From Nepenthes gracilis (taxonomy: Eukaryota > Streptophyta > Magnoliopsida > Caryophyllales > Nepenthaceae): a stretch of 64,000 nt of DNA. Shown here piece by piece: positions 22,454 to 33,838 of this stretch; the stretch's first letter is position 1, and the number at the start of each line of letters is the position of its first letter. The position numbers and the translations under genes were made by a program. A model generated the notes under the pieces. That model was not told the origin of the DNA, did no database searches, and saw nothing but the letters and a program-made list of their open reading frames with translations. The DNA lies in NCBI GenBank assembly GCA_033239525.1, contig BSYO01000013.1, forward strand, positions 2,380,501 to 2,444,500, in the 5' to 3' direction.

Positions 22454-25400
22454 TCATTCGTCGGGAGGTGAGCACACTCGGAGGACAGTTCTTAAAAACT
22501 CAAACCGCACACTGTCTAATGGTTTGGTGAGGATATCGGCCAACTGATACTCAGTTGGAGTGTGTGTAAGTGATATAACGCCAGTTTCCACCAGCTCACG
22601 TATGAAGTGATGCCGAATATCGATATGTTTGGTGCGGGAATGTTGCACAGGATTTTTGAAAATATTTATTGCACTAGTATTGTCACAATAAATCTGTATA
22701 GTGTCTTAGACAATACCATAGTCAAGAAGCATTTGTTTCATCCAGAGGAGTTGGGTGCAACAGCTGCCTGCGGCGATATATTCGGCTTCGGCCGTAGACA
22801 ATGAAATTAAATTTTGTTTCTTACTCAGCCAAGCTACCAGATTGGAGCCGACATAAAAACACCCACCGGAGGTGCTCTTTTGATCCTCAATATTTCCAGC
22901 CCAATCAGCATCGGAGTATCCGGCCAAAGCAAAATTTGAGTCGTTCGAGAAAAGAATTCCAAAAGCAGACGTCTCGTTGATATAACGAATAACGCGCTTG
23001 ACAGCACTTAAGTGGGATTCTTTTGGATTAGATTGATAGCGGGCGCAAACACCGACACTAAATGCAATGTCGGGTCTGCTAGCCGTCAAATATAAGAGAC
23101 TGCCAATCATACTTCTGTAAAGAGAGGGATCGACACTCTTGCCTACAGGATCACGATCCAACTTGGAGGAGGTGCTCATGGAAGACCGAGTGTGTTTAGA
23201 GTTATCAAGATTGAATCGTTTGACAAGATACTTGGCATATTTTGCTTGGGAAATAAAAGTACCGTGAGGAAGTTGTCGAATTTGCAGTCCAAGGAAGAAT
23301 GTAAGTTCTCCAATCATACTCATTTCAAATTCAGAGGCCATACATTTCGCAAAAGAATGTGCACGGGAGTCGACAGTAGCGCCAAAAATAATGTCATCAA
23401 TATAAACTTGGACTACTAACATACATTTGTCAGTCATTTGCACAAATAGAGTTTTATCAACACTCCTTCAAATAAAACCATGATCATTTAGGTACGAAGT
23501 AAGCCGATCGTACCAAGCTCGGGGAGCTTGTTTAAGGCCGTAGAGAGCCTTCTTGAGTTTGTACACATGGTCAGGAAATGTAGGGTTCACAAAGCCTTTT
23601 AGTTGTTCAACATAGACCTCTTCTTGTATGAACCCATTTAAAAAAGCACTTTTGACATCCATTTGATATAATTTAAAACCCATGGTACAAGCAACAGATA
23701 GAAGGATACGAATAGACTCCAGACGGGCCACAGGGGCAAAAGTCTCGTCATAGTCAATACCTTCTACCCGAGTATATCCTTGAGCAACAAGGCGGGCTTT
23801 ATTTCGAGTGATATTTGCATTTTCATCGGATTTATTTTTAAATATCCACTTGGTTCCAATAACATTTGTATTGGTAGGTCGGGGAACCAAGGTCCAAACA
23901 TTATTTCTCACAAATTGATTGAGTTCTTCATACATGGCATTAGTCCAGCACTCATCAAGTAATGCCTCTTTGACCTTTTTGGGTTCGATGTGAGAGACAT
24001 AACAGGTATAGGCGAGCTGATTTAGAATTCGGCGACGCAGCCTCATACCTTCATTAACATCGCCCAACATTAGGTCCTTTGGATGATTGAGCTTAACTCT
24101 AGAAGAAGGTTCCTTTGTAGGAATGGCAGTAGGTGTTACTTGCTCAATATCAGGAGAGGATATGTTGGATAAGGCATCATCATGATCATCATCTTGATTT
24201 GAGCAATCAGTGCTTGTAGGATGATCATGAGGAGTATCATTCACAACAACGTTTATGGATTCCATAACTGTTTGAGTGCGCAAATTGTAGACTCGATAGG
24301 CTCGACTAGTTAAGGAATATCCCAAGAATATTCCTTCATCACTTTTTGAGTCGAATTTTCCTAAGTTTTCCCTATCACGTAGAATATAGCATTGACAGCC
24401 GAAGATATGGAAATACTTAACATTTGGTTTCTTTCCTTTCCAAAGTTCATAAGGGGTTGTTTCTGTCTCAGGTCTTAGGTAGACCCGATTGATTATGTGA
24501 CAAGCCGTATTCACGGCTTCGCCCCAGAAGTGCATGGCAATATTTTTACATTGCATCATTGTTCTTGCCATTTCTTGAATGACCCGATTTTTGCGCTCAA
24601 CAATTCCATTTTGTTGAGGGGTGATAGGAGAAGAAAATTCATGATGAATTCCCTCATCATTACAAAATGTTTCAAAATTGGAATTCTTAAATTCTTTGCC
24701 ATGGTCACTCTGAATTCTAATGATAGAGGTACCTTTTTCATTTGCAATTCTTTTACACAAGGTTTTTACGTGGTCAAAAGTATCGGATTTTTCTCGAATA
24801 AGATCTATCCATGAATACCAAGAAAAATCATCCACAACAACTAAAATGTACTTGTTACCACCTAAACTTTCAGTTCTAGACGGCCCCATAAGGTCCATAT
24901 GCATTAATTCAAGAGGCCGTGAAGTATTGATGTCACTATGAGATGAGTGACTTGATCGAATTTGGTTTCCTAATTGACAAGGACCGCACACATGATGTTT
25001 TATATTTGACAATTTAGGTAGTCCTTCAACACAACTCTTCTTCGAAATTTTTGATAAGCTTTTAAAATTTAGGTGGCCAAGGCGTTGATGCCACAATTCA
25101 GTTGTGTCAATTTTAGTAGATTTGCATTCAAGAATATTATTAGGCTCAATACCATAAAGATTGTCAGGAGTTCTCTTTCCCTCTAAAACAATTGAGCCAT
25201 TTGTGTCATAGATGGAGCATTTATCTTGAAAAAATCGGACCTCAAAGTTGTCATCACAAAATTGACTGATACTCAGGAGGTTAGATTTCAATCCTGATAC
25301 ATACAAAACATCACAGGGCTTCGAGAGTCCAGAGATACCAATCAAACCTCGACCAAGGATAGGTGCTCTTGAGCCATCACCAAAGACGACCGTCCCATCA

Positions 25401-27415
25401 GGATGGTCTAACATTGAAGAAAACATGGCTTTATTTCCACACATGTGTCTAGAGCATCCACTATCCAAGTACCACAGAGATTGATTTTGAGCTTTTAAGG
25501 CTATGTGAGCAACGTGGCATTGGTTTGTTTTTGAAGAATTTTTCAGCTCACTTTTCTTTACCCAAATTTTTCTTCCCGAATGCATTTTATGATTCAACCT
25601 TTTCACTTGTTCATCCAAGTGCTGAATGTGATCAACGAGTTTATTCATTTTTAGTCCTTGTCTTTGGTTGTACAGAAGATTCATAGTGTGGCATCGAGGA
25701 CGAATCTGACCTACTTTTCCACACGCGTGGCAGGTAGGCACAAATTTAGGTCTGAAAAAATTATTCATAAACCTTTGATTCAAATTTTTGAAGGTCTTGA
25801 AAGTGTTTGAAGATTTGTTCATGACCTTTTGATTATATGAGTTAGGCAAACGTGTTGGGACAAAACTTTTCTCCACATATTGAGGCACAGTCTTAATGAC
25901 TTTGAGAGTGATAGTATTTTTGAGTGGAGGTTTTATAGCGGGAACAAATATAGTTTTAGGTTGTGGACCATGTTGGGAGATTTTCTCAACATATCCCAAA
26001 CCTTTTTTATTTTCAGTCATTTTCCCAATTCCCAACATATGATCAAATTTTTGGGTTCCACTTAAGAATTTTTTCAGATCCTCTTTAGTGTTCTCAAGCT
26101 CCACTTCTAAAGTCTTAATTCTAGTGATTAAGGAGCAGTTTTGACTTTCCAAATATAGACGAATATCAGTGGCATCCTTTAATTTCATTGCAACTTCATC
26201 CTTTTCTCTTTCCAGGTTGATGAGTTTACTGTTTAAACTTTTATTCACTTTCTTCGCTTTCAAACATTCCTTAAAAAGTTTATCATACGCTTCTTGAAGC
26301 CCATCAAAATCATTATCAGATTCTTCATGAGAAGAATCTGACTGTTCGGGAGATGCACTTGTGGCTTCGTCACCGTTGTTGATAGATGTCATGAATGCCA
26401 TATAATTTATTTCATCATCCTCGGAGGATTGTTCATTGTGATTTGAGTCATCTTCATCATCCGTTAGAGACACATTTAAGGCTTTTCCTTTTTGACGCTT
26501 AAAATTTGGACACTCCGTCCGGATATGATCAAAACCGGAGCATTCATAACATTGGATTCCTGGAGATTTCTTGGTTTTAACATCTCTCGTTTCCTTTTTG
26601 TCCTTTTTGAATGGATTGTGAGACAGATCAGGTACTTTAGAAGGTCGTTTGCTGTTCTTATTTTTGAAAAATTTCTTAAAATTTTTAACGAACAGAGCAA
26701 AGTCCTCATCACTACATGATTCATCGTTTGAGTGACGATCTTTCTCTTCCTTTACTTTTTTCAGGGCAATTGATTTGTTTTTCTTGGATTGAGGAAGAGT
26801 GTGCTCATATGTTTGAAGAGACCCTACCAGTTCTTCTATTCTCAGTTTATCTAAGTCTTTGCTTTCTTCAATGACAATAACTTTTGGTCTAAAACGTTCA
26901 GGCAAAGATCTAAGTATTTTTCGGACAATTCTATTTTCAGGGATACGTTCACCTAAATTGAAAGTAGAATTCACAATGTCATTCAATTTTGCATAGAATT
27001 CATCAAAAGACTCATCATCTTTCATGCGTATTTCTTCAAACTTAGTGGTGAGCATTTGTAATTTTAAATTTTTGACTAGTTTCGTACCTTTGTGAGTAAT
27101 TTCAAGAATGTCCCAGGCTTCTTTAGATTTTTCACACATAGAAATACGTTTAAATTCTTCTGGGAAAGCAGCCATAAATATAGCGTGTAACCCTTTACTA
27201 TTCCAATTGCATGCATCAAGTTCCTCTTTAGTCTACAATGACACAGCTTTTTGTTGGTTATCGACAAAACTTGTGGGTGGCGTCCACCCAATTTGGGTAC
27301 TAACCCAAACTCGTTCATCCATTGATTTCAGAAATGCTCTCATCCGTATTTTCCAGTACGCATAATTGCTCCCATCAAAATAGGGAGGAACAGACAGTGA
27401 TTGACTAGAATGCAT
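22454..27415 (-). pseudogene. Sirevirus-like gag-pol polyprotein with three in-frame stops
   Basis: A single frame of 1654 codons from ATG 27415 (MHSSQSLSVPPYFDGSNYAY) to the stop at 22454, interrupted by stop codons at 27233-27235 (TAG), 23468-23470 (TGA) and 22706-22708 (TAA). Domains in order: UBN2-type gag; zinc knuckle [14 protein letters not shown] (near 26550); second knuckle [14 protein letters not shown] with Gln in place of His; protease WYLDSGCS; integrase finger HQRLGH...CGPCQLG; integrase core with MDLMGP, SDHGKEF and NGIVERKN (D, D, E all present); RT with [11 protein letters not shown] and YIDD; RNase H with SDADW and STAEAEY. The domain set is complete, but nonsense codons prevent one full product. 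It would supply the particle, protease, integrase and reverse transcriptase of the element. Confidence 0.92.
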
Positions 27416-27444
27416 CTAAATCGGGGTCGTGGATCGGGGTGAGT

Positions 27445-27455
27445 CTCTGATACCA
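27445..27455 (-). other. Sirevirus-like primer-binding site
   Basis: TGGTATCAGAG on the minus strand, 2 bp from the 5' LTR, complementary to the 3' end of initiator tRNA-Met as in most plant copia elements. Confidence 0.85.
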
Positions 27456-27457
27456 AT

Positions 27458-28426
27458 TGAAAAAGCACGTTTCGTTGCTAACGTGTTTCACCCCGTTAAA
27501 AATATAGCGGAAGCAACAATAAATAATAAATATCTAATACACGTAAAAGATATTTAGCACTAGATACATACGAGACTAACAATCATGCATAATATAATAA
27601 TGATAAGTAATAGAGATAAAGACTCAATTTTTTAGTGATGAAGTGAAAACTCGATACCTACGGTATCGAGAAAAACACTCCGGGCTTCAACGGCCAGGGA
27701 AGCAATGCACTATGAAAATCAACTTACAGACCGGGTGGTAACGACGCGCTAACCTAGCCGACTTACTCCCGTCACGTGATCCCTACCAAAGAACTCCTTG
27801 GATTTGCCCGCGGCAACGGAACCGGACTCCTTCCGGTCTTCACGTCAATCTTCCCTCGAACCACTTGAATTTCCAATCACGAACGAGTCTCCTTCTTCAC
27901 AAACCAACGTCTCCAACGATGGTAGAAGGCAAAGTTTCAATGGTTAAAGAAAGTTGGTGAGAAAACTTCTATGAACATGTAGAGCAATCTTTTAGTGATT
28001 AGTTTTTCTCAAGATGTGCAACAATATTGAAGTATGAGAGGGTTTTCTTCTCAAAGAGGCACGCACATCAGTTCTCCAGAATTCTTAGGGCTCAAAAATA
28101 TAAGTCCAATATTTATAATGGAGCCAAAAACGCGTTTAAAAATTCTGCCCGTTGGGCTCGCGCTCGAGCGGCCAGGGGGCGAGCATCGAGCGGGCGACCT
28201 ACTGGTTTTTCGGCTCAAGCGGCTATCAAGCGAGAGGCGAGCGGCCACCCTACTGGTTTTTGCGCTCGAGCGGGATACGAGCTCATGGCGAGCGGGCGGT
28301 CTATGGATGGGCTTGAGCGACTTGAGGGCGGACCGAACGGACTTTAACCCGACAACCAATAACCCGACATCAATACAATAATACATATGGTCATGGAATA
28401 TGCCAATAAGACAAATGTCTCTAACA
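27458..28426 (-). repeat. Sirevirus-like 5' LTR
   Basis: 969 bp, TG...CA ends (TGAAAAAGCACG to CTCTAACA on the + strand), homologous to 18965-19928. Contains the same GAGCG-rich block near 28155-28330. Confidence 0.88.
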
Positions 28427-28968
28427 ATATTTAATTAAAAAAATTACATACCTTAGTGAATGATTGATTCAATATTATTTTTATTTTTCACTAACCTTTT
28501 AGAACAATATTATTTCAAAAGAAAATGTATCTAAGATTAAATATTTTAATTAGAGATTTCAAAAATTATTTGCCAGTGGTTCGATTTGAGGAAGGCTGCT
28601 CAAGGACTAGATTAAGATTTTGATTCCAATTTATGTATCATATTAATTAAAACAATAATTTTAAATTATTAATTTTTATTTTAACGGTTAATTATTGTAT
28701 ATTTATATGGTTATATTGTATGATGTTGGTATATAAGGTTGACGTTAATTTCTTTTCAATGACAGTACAAATGGTAGCTCAACCATCTGGTTGCCAACTC
28801 ACCCACCCAACAACAAACGCTTCGGTGAACCTCCTTTTCAAGCTTCTACTATAAAACCAGAACAACTCGCCATTGTTTCTTACAAAAATCTAAAGGAATC
28901 TCTTCCTCTTGCATAGTTTTATAATTCCTAGCTTCAAAGCATTGCAACTCAAATCGGCAACAGCAGCA
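28427..28968. repeat. Unit 3, truncated upstream region of gene 3
   Basis: The unit resumes after the copia element. At about 28758-28780 it jumps from sequence equivalent to about 560 in unit 1, via a short piece equivalent to 2370-2392, to about 2898 just before the core promoter. Most of the 2.3 kb seen upstream of gene 1 is missing. The same structure precedes gene 4. Confidence 0.75.
28850..28856 (+). promoter_or_regulatory. TATA box of gene 3
   Basis: TATAAAA about 119 bp before the ATG in the conserved core promoter. Only about 70 bp of the usual promoter-proximal block lies upstream of it before the deletion junction. Confidence 0.7.
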
Positions 28969-29331
28969 ATGGCTTCTCACCACTTCTTCCTTCTAGCCCT
29001 CTTCGTCGCCTTGGCGTCGTCGAGCCTGCAAGTTAGCCAAGCAAGTCGCCGTCTTCTGCAGACAACTCTGCCTCTACCGACATTGCCGCCCCTGCCTTCT
29101 CAGCCGACCATTCCTACTCTGCCGCAGCCCACGCTGCCAAGCTTGCCGACTGCACTGCCGCCGCTCCCCACCACGCTTCCTACTAGCATTCCCACCTCGC
29201 CGTCCCTGCCCAAACTCTCGCTGCCACCACTGCCGAGCATACCGTCTATCCCTAAACTCCCGTCGATCCCCAACATCCCAACCACGATTCCGACAACGAT
29301 CCCATTTTTCTCTCCTCCTCCTTCAAAGTGA
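28969..29331 (+). CDS. Small secreted Pro/Leu-rich protein, gene 3 (subtype A)
   Basis: 120 residues with signal peptide, SRRLLQTT, triplet-Pro chain and FFSPPPSK end. It is nearly identical to gene 6 (one residue differs, V13 against I13) and very close to gene 2. The frame is open 20 codons upstream to a TTG, but the conserved ATG is the likely start. The upstream region is shortened (see 28427-28968), so its expression may differ from genes 1, 2, 6 and 7. Function not recognised; secretion and a wall location are inferred. Confidence 0.85.
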   Translation: MASHHFFLLALFVALASSSLQVSQASRRLLQTTLPLPTLPPLPSQPTIPTLPQPTLPSLPTALPPLPTTLPTSIPTSPSLPKLSLPPLPSIPSIPKLPSIPNIPTTIPTTIPFFSPPPSK

Positions 29332-29860
29332 GATTTGTTTACACCGACGGCTCGAAGATGGCGTGATCTTTCTCTCCATCGATGACTACGTAATTTTAAA
29401 ATAATGTTTTTTAGTGTGTTTTCGTGTATGGCCGAATGCATGCTTTAGCGTTCGTCTTGGCGTTCTATACTTGGTACAATTTATGCAGGAGGCTTTCGTT
29501 ATAATGTTATAAAGTAATATATATGCCTGTATTTTATGTTTAGAAGTTCATATTTCGTATAATTATTAATGACATTTTATAGATTTTATTGTGTTTGAAT
29601 TTAAAAACTAAACGGATGAGATCAGGCTAAGAGCACGACAGCCCTTAAATCCCTCAGATGTAAGGGTTCGTATTTTATATTTAGAAAAAAATTTAAAAAA
29701 TATGTTAATAATATTTTTATAATTTTTATTATAATATTTTAATATTAAAATACTCATAATTTAAAAAAATACAAACAAATATAACTATTTATATATAATT
29801 TTTTTATTTTTAAGATATATAAAATTTTGTTCTTTGTATTTCTAAGGAGGGAAAAAATTT
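29332..29860. repeat. Downstream flank of gene 3
   Basis: Homologous to 16434-16960 and 46269-46795, ending in GAAAAAATTT where the MITE-like element is inserted. No gene. Confidence 0.8.
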
Positions 29861-30166
29861 ACGGATCCGGGGGCATCCTTCTCCCCTATGGAGAAGGACG
29901 GTCCTTCTTCCTCTATCAGCCGTCGGATTAAAAAATTCGACGGCTCCTATTTTCTTATCATAGAAAACATAAATTTTTTATTTTTTATTTTTTTTAATAT
30001 TTTTTTTTTTACTTTTGATTATAAAAACATACATTTTAATATTTTTTATTTTTAAATTTAACAATATTTTTTTAAAAAAATGGGAGCCGTCGGATTTTAA
30101 TCCGACGGCTAATGGAGGGAGAAGGAGGGTCCTTCTCCACGGGGGAGAATGACCCCCCCTGAATTC
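29861..30166. mobile_element. MITE-like element with nested hairpins
   Basis: 306 bp insertion flanked by AAAATTT on both sides (29854-29860 and 30167-30173). The homologous uninterrupted sites at 16960-16975 and 46790-46805 confirm it. The ends form imperfect inverted repeats (GGATCCGGGGG...TTCTCCC against GAATTCAGGGGGG...TTCTCCC). Inner hairpins are AGCCGTCGGATT/AATCCGACGGCT at 30085-30110 and a similar one at 29918-29945, around an A/T-only core. There is no coding capacity. The superfamily is uncertain; a 7 bp duplication does not settle it. Confidence 0.75.
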
Positions 30167-30173
30167 AAAATTT

Positions 30174-30515
30174 ACCTCCATCGCGCTGCGTGATAGAGGC
30201 TCTCAGTCTGGATGATATCACAGCACTAGGGTGTTGGAGTTTTCTTGACTCCCTTTATACGTTAGATCTTGTATTCAACGATTAAGATTTTATCATTAAA
30301 AAAATTAAAAAATTATAGTAATTTTTTGTAATATATATATCTTGATAATTTAGTATCTAAAAATAGAAAAGTTAATTTCATATTTTGTAAAAAAATCAAA
30401 ATTCATCCGTTGAATTTTCTTGATCTAATTATTAAGGGCTAGGAGGTTTGTATCGCTCCAACCCGATCGAGGTTCTACAATTAATATGTTTTAATAAAAA
30501 TCGAAGATTATCTTT
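30174..30515. repeat. Downstream flank of gene 3, continued
   Basis: Continues the unit (matches 3990-4340 and 16975-17310) and ends abruptly at the left junction of the inverted block. Confidence 0.75.
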
Positions 30516-30810
30516 TAACCGTAAATAAGTTATAATATATATAACCTTATAAATAAAGACGAATGATATTTTTAACCTGCAGATAATATGTTTAAACCTT
30601 TATTTTTGTTATAATATATTAGGACATGCAACAAAATATCCTATCTACTCCCTATAATAATTTGTATATAATCGAATAGAAAATTCTACTCAATTATGAG
30701 TACATCATTTATATTTTTTTATATGTAGCAATGTTTGTATTCATTTTGTTAAAACATGCACAAAGCATGTTACATAATTTATAATATATAGAGATTTTAA
30801 TTTGTATATT

Positions 30811-32751
30811 TGATGGGTATATTATATTATGGGCTGGCCCATAATCAAAGAAGGCCTAAAAAGGCGTTAAACTTGCTACGGCCCATGCCCAAATTGGCAG
30901 GTGAACTCGTGCACGAAAAGCAACAATCCTTTCATGATCGCACGCTTTCCTAAAAGCTAATCTTCTCCAAAAAGGCAGCAATGAACTCAGCGCCAATGTT
31001 GGAGTCAAAACGTTCACAAAGAGATGAGGTGATTTAGATATCCGTTGCACTGTTCAGAAGAAAAAGGATCCATCAAATCACGCCTGTCAAACCCGCCAAC
31101 TCAGAGAAGGCCGCCATTGTCAATCCAGAAGAACACGCCACATTGCCCAGAGAATGTTGCTCTCCTACTGTCCATATAAGCTTAAGGTCTTCGTTCAAGG
31201 GTGATAAAGCACGTTTTTGTGCTAACGTGGACAATCAAGTTTCGACCCCGAAAATTATAGCGGAAGCAACAATAAATAAATATCCAATACACGTAAAGAA
31301 TTTTTAAATCTAGATGCTAACGAGATAACAAGCATGCACGATACAAATAATTATAAGCAATAAAGATAAAGATGCGATTTTTGGTGACGAAGTGAAAACT
31401 CGATACTCACGGTAATCGAGAAAAATACTCCACGCTTCAACGGTCAGGGAAGCAATGCACTATGAAAATCAACTTACAGACCAGGTGGTAACGACACGCT
31501 AACCTAGCCGACTTATTCCCGTCACGTGATCCCTACCAAGGAACTCCTTGGATTTGCCTGCAGCAACGGAACTGGACTCCTTCCGATCTTCACGTCAATC
31601 TTTCCTCTCGTGCCACTTGAAGTGCCAACCACGAACGGATCTCCTTTTTCACGAACTAACGTCTCCACGAAGGTAGAAGGAAGGGAAATGTTAAATGGAA
31701 AAAGAAAAGAGATGAGAAAACTCTTTAGAACATGGAGTTCAAAGTTGTAATCATTTGGTTTTCTCAAGAGAAGCTAAATCAATCAAGCATGAAATGCTTT
31801 TTTCCTCAAGTTAAACGTCTCCTCAAGTTAAATGGCGTGTTTAGAGTTTCAAAAATATAAGGTGAGTATTTATAGAGGGCGCAAAAACACGTTCAAAATT
31901 TTTGCCTGTTGCACCGCCGCTCGAGCGGCCAGAGGGCGCGCAGCGAGCGGGCACGCAGCGAGCGGGCACGCTACTGGATTTTTGACTCGAGCAGATCTCG
32001 ATCGCCTTGCGAGCCGGGGACCTTCTGGATTTTAGGCTCGAGCGGGTATCGAGCGAGTGGCGAGCGGGAAGGCTTTGGACGGGCTCGAGCCACTGGAGGG
32101 CGGACAGAACGGATTTTAAACCGATAACCCACAACCCGACATTGATACATATGGTCACGAAATATGCCAATTAGACAAATGTCTCTAACATAGAGAAAAC
32201 ACGCAAACTCACACACAGAGACGGACGAACACAAACGCTCACACAGAAACAGAAGCTCTCGTACTCACTCTAACTTGTCTTCTAGAGAACATTCTGAACA
32301 AGCTTCCTAAAACTAAAAAGAGACTTTCTACAGTCTAACTCATGAACGCTTACAGAGCTTGCACAAAAACTCATCTTCTCTTTCTATCTACATAAGCGTT
32401 CATCCTCTAATCCCACCAAAGGTCTCCAGATTTCAGGAAACCTTTCCTACTTTCTGAAAATCGTTTTCTAAGGCTTCCAAGCTTTCAGGACGCCGCTTCC
32501 ACATGCTCTCCGTGAGCAGCAAGTGGAAACTCTCATTCTCAATGGGCCAACACTCCCAACCATCCTTCATTACTTCGAAGATTTTTTACTGACTTGAGTA
32601 TCGGAGTATTTTTGGTGGGATAATTTTTCACCAACACACTGATCTCTAGTTCACTTCAGTGGTATTCAGGATCTAGACTCAGTGAACGGAGTCGGGTCAA
32701 GCTATCCAGAAGAATCCAAATCTGTTCGAAATCGAATCTAGGTATGCATCA
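30811..32751 (+). mobile_element. Tat-family solo LTR, split by a Sirevirus solo LTR
   Basis: Starts TGATGGGTATAT and ends GGTATGCATCA. It is flanked by ATATT at 30806-30810 and 32752-32756, a perfect 5 bp target duplication. Without the nested copia LTR it is about 950 bp. It resembles 13441-14519. Compared with the fragment at 33312-33838 it lacks about 170 bp between two AGGCC motifs. No internal domains remain. Confidence 0.8.
31202..32190 (-). mobile_element. Sirevirus-like solo LTR
   Basis: 989 bp, TGATAAAGCACG to CTCTAACA on the + strand, clearly homologous to the LTRs at 18965 and 27458 but more divergent. It lies inside the Tat solo LTR. I see no matching 5 bp flanks. It contains a 15 bp tandem repeat (CGCAGCGAGCGGGCA, twice, 31939-31968). 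Confidence 0.8.
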
Positions 32752-33311
32752 ATATTAAAAGCATACAAAAGTTATAATCTCATAAATGTATAATAATTGA
32801 GTAAATTTAGTATAATTTATTCAATTTATTTTAAGCATATGTCATGCGAAAACGAATATTTAAAAATCAATGACATACAGGAGTATGTAAACATGATTTA
32901 AAAGTATTTATGAATATTATTATAGAAAATTAAATTTTAAAAATAATGTACATAAATTAAATGCATGGATTTTATAAAAGTTGTATAAAATAAGAAAGGA
33001 AGTACTTGTATCATTTCATATGCAAATTTATAGTATGTATAAACATTTGAGATAATAAATATTTAAAAATGTACAAAAAGATCGGTAATGAAAGAAAAAA
33101 TATTTGATAAGCTTATCTTATACTTAAAATTATCAAAAATCTTCTAAATTATAATTAAATTTTTCTGCTGTAATCTTCTCTCTATCCATCTCTCTCTACT
33201 TCTCTTCTCTTTTCTCTATCTTATTTTTAAAATTGTAAGAAAATGACTGAAAATTGGCCGATGGACTTTTTTATAAAATCTGACATATGTGTACCGATTA
33301 GGTACATATCT

Positions 33312-33838
33312 GACAGTAGGAGAGCCACCTTCTCTGGGCAAGGTGGCCTGTTCTTCTGGACTGGCAATGGAGGCCTTCTCTGAGTTGGCGGGCTTGATAA
33401 GCATGATTTGATTGATCATTTTCCTTCTAAATAGTGCAACGGATATCCAAATCACCTCATCTCTTTGTGACCGTTTTGAATCCAATGTTGGCGCCGAGTT
33501 CATTGCCGCCTTTTTGGAGAAGATCAGCTTTTAGGAAATCGTGCGATCATGAAAGGATCGTTGCTTTTCGTACACTAGTTCGCCGGCCAGTTTGGGCATG
33601 GGCCGTAGCGAGTTTAACGCCTTTTTGGGCCTGTTGCTACAGTACTTTCGGTCAACGCTCAAGTTAACCGTCTGTACGTGAGTTGATCGCCTACTTGTGT
33701 CTCGATGCATTGACCGTCTTGGGCCTTTCAGGATTTGGGCATTCGCCTCCTGTTGGGCCATTATTTGAATTGACCGTCCAGCAGGCTATTTGGGCCTTCT
33801 TTGATTATGGGGCAGCCCATATTATGATATACCCATCA
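33312..33838 (-). repeat. Tat LTR fragment, inverted relative to 30811-32751
   Basis: The end ACCCATCA at 33831-33838 is the reverse complement of the LTR start. The fragment matches 30811-31172 in inverted orientation plus about 170 bp absent there, and stops at the rearrangement junction near 33311. The unit DNA right of it (AATATACATATTAAAATCTC) matches the insertion site of the other LTR, so both derive from one insertion. Confidence 0.75.

Larger units (their letters stand above)
18965..28426 (-). mobile_element. Ty1/copia LTR retrotransposon, Sirevirus-like
   Basis: A 9462 bp element on the minus strand with both LTRs (18965-19928 and 27458-28426). Flanks ATATT (18960-18964) and ATATT (28427-28431) are a perfect 5 bp target duplication. 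The outer left TG has become TA. A tRNA-Met type PBS lies inside the right LTR and polypurine tracts inside the left. Internal order on the minus strand: gag-pol in one frame, a GC-rich spacer, then an env-like frame with a splice acceptor. Gag with two zinc knuckles, repeated polypurine motifs and an extra 3' frame fit the Sirevirus lineage. LTRs look about 93-95% identical by eye. In-frame stops make it non-autonomous. Confidence 0.92.
30516..33311 (-). repeat. Inverted segment of the gene unit with inserted LTRs
   Basis: 30516-30810 and 32752-33311 are reverse-complement unit sequence (compare 33839-34218, and 4800-5330 read backwards). They meet at a Tat solo LTR with target duplication. 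Together with 33312-34218 this makes an inverted repeat whose arms are 30516-31172 and 33312-34218. Confidence 0.75.

Noticed and set aside
21717..22475. Long overlapping frames on both strands between pol and the env-like ORF
   Set aside because: GC-rich spacer with few stops; composition is Ser/Arg/Pro noise and no family pattern is seen. More likely intron or leader.
28909..28968. Upstream extension of genes 3 and 6 (20 codons) and of genes 2 and 4 (5 codons)
   Set aside because: These begin at TTG, lie in the 5' UTR, and are not open in all copies; the conserved ATG gives the same 120-residue protein everywhere.
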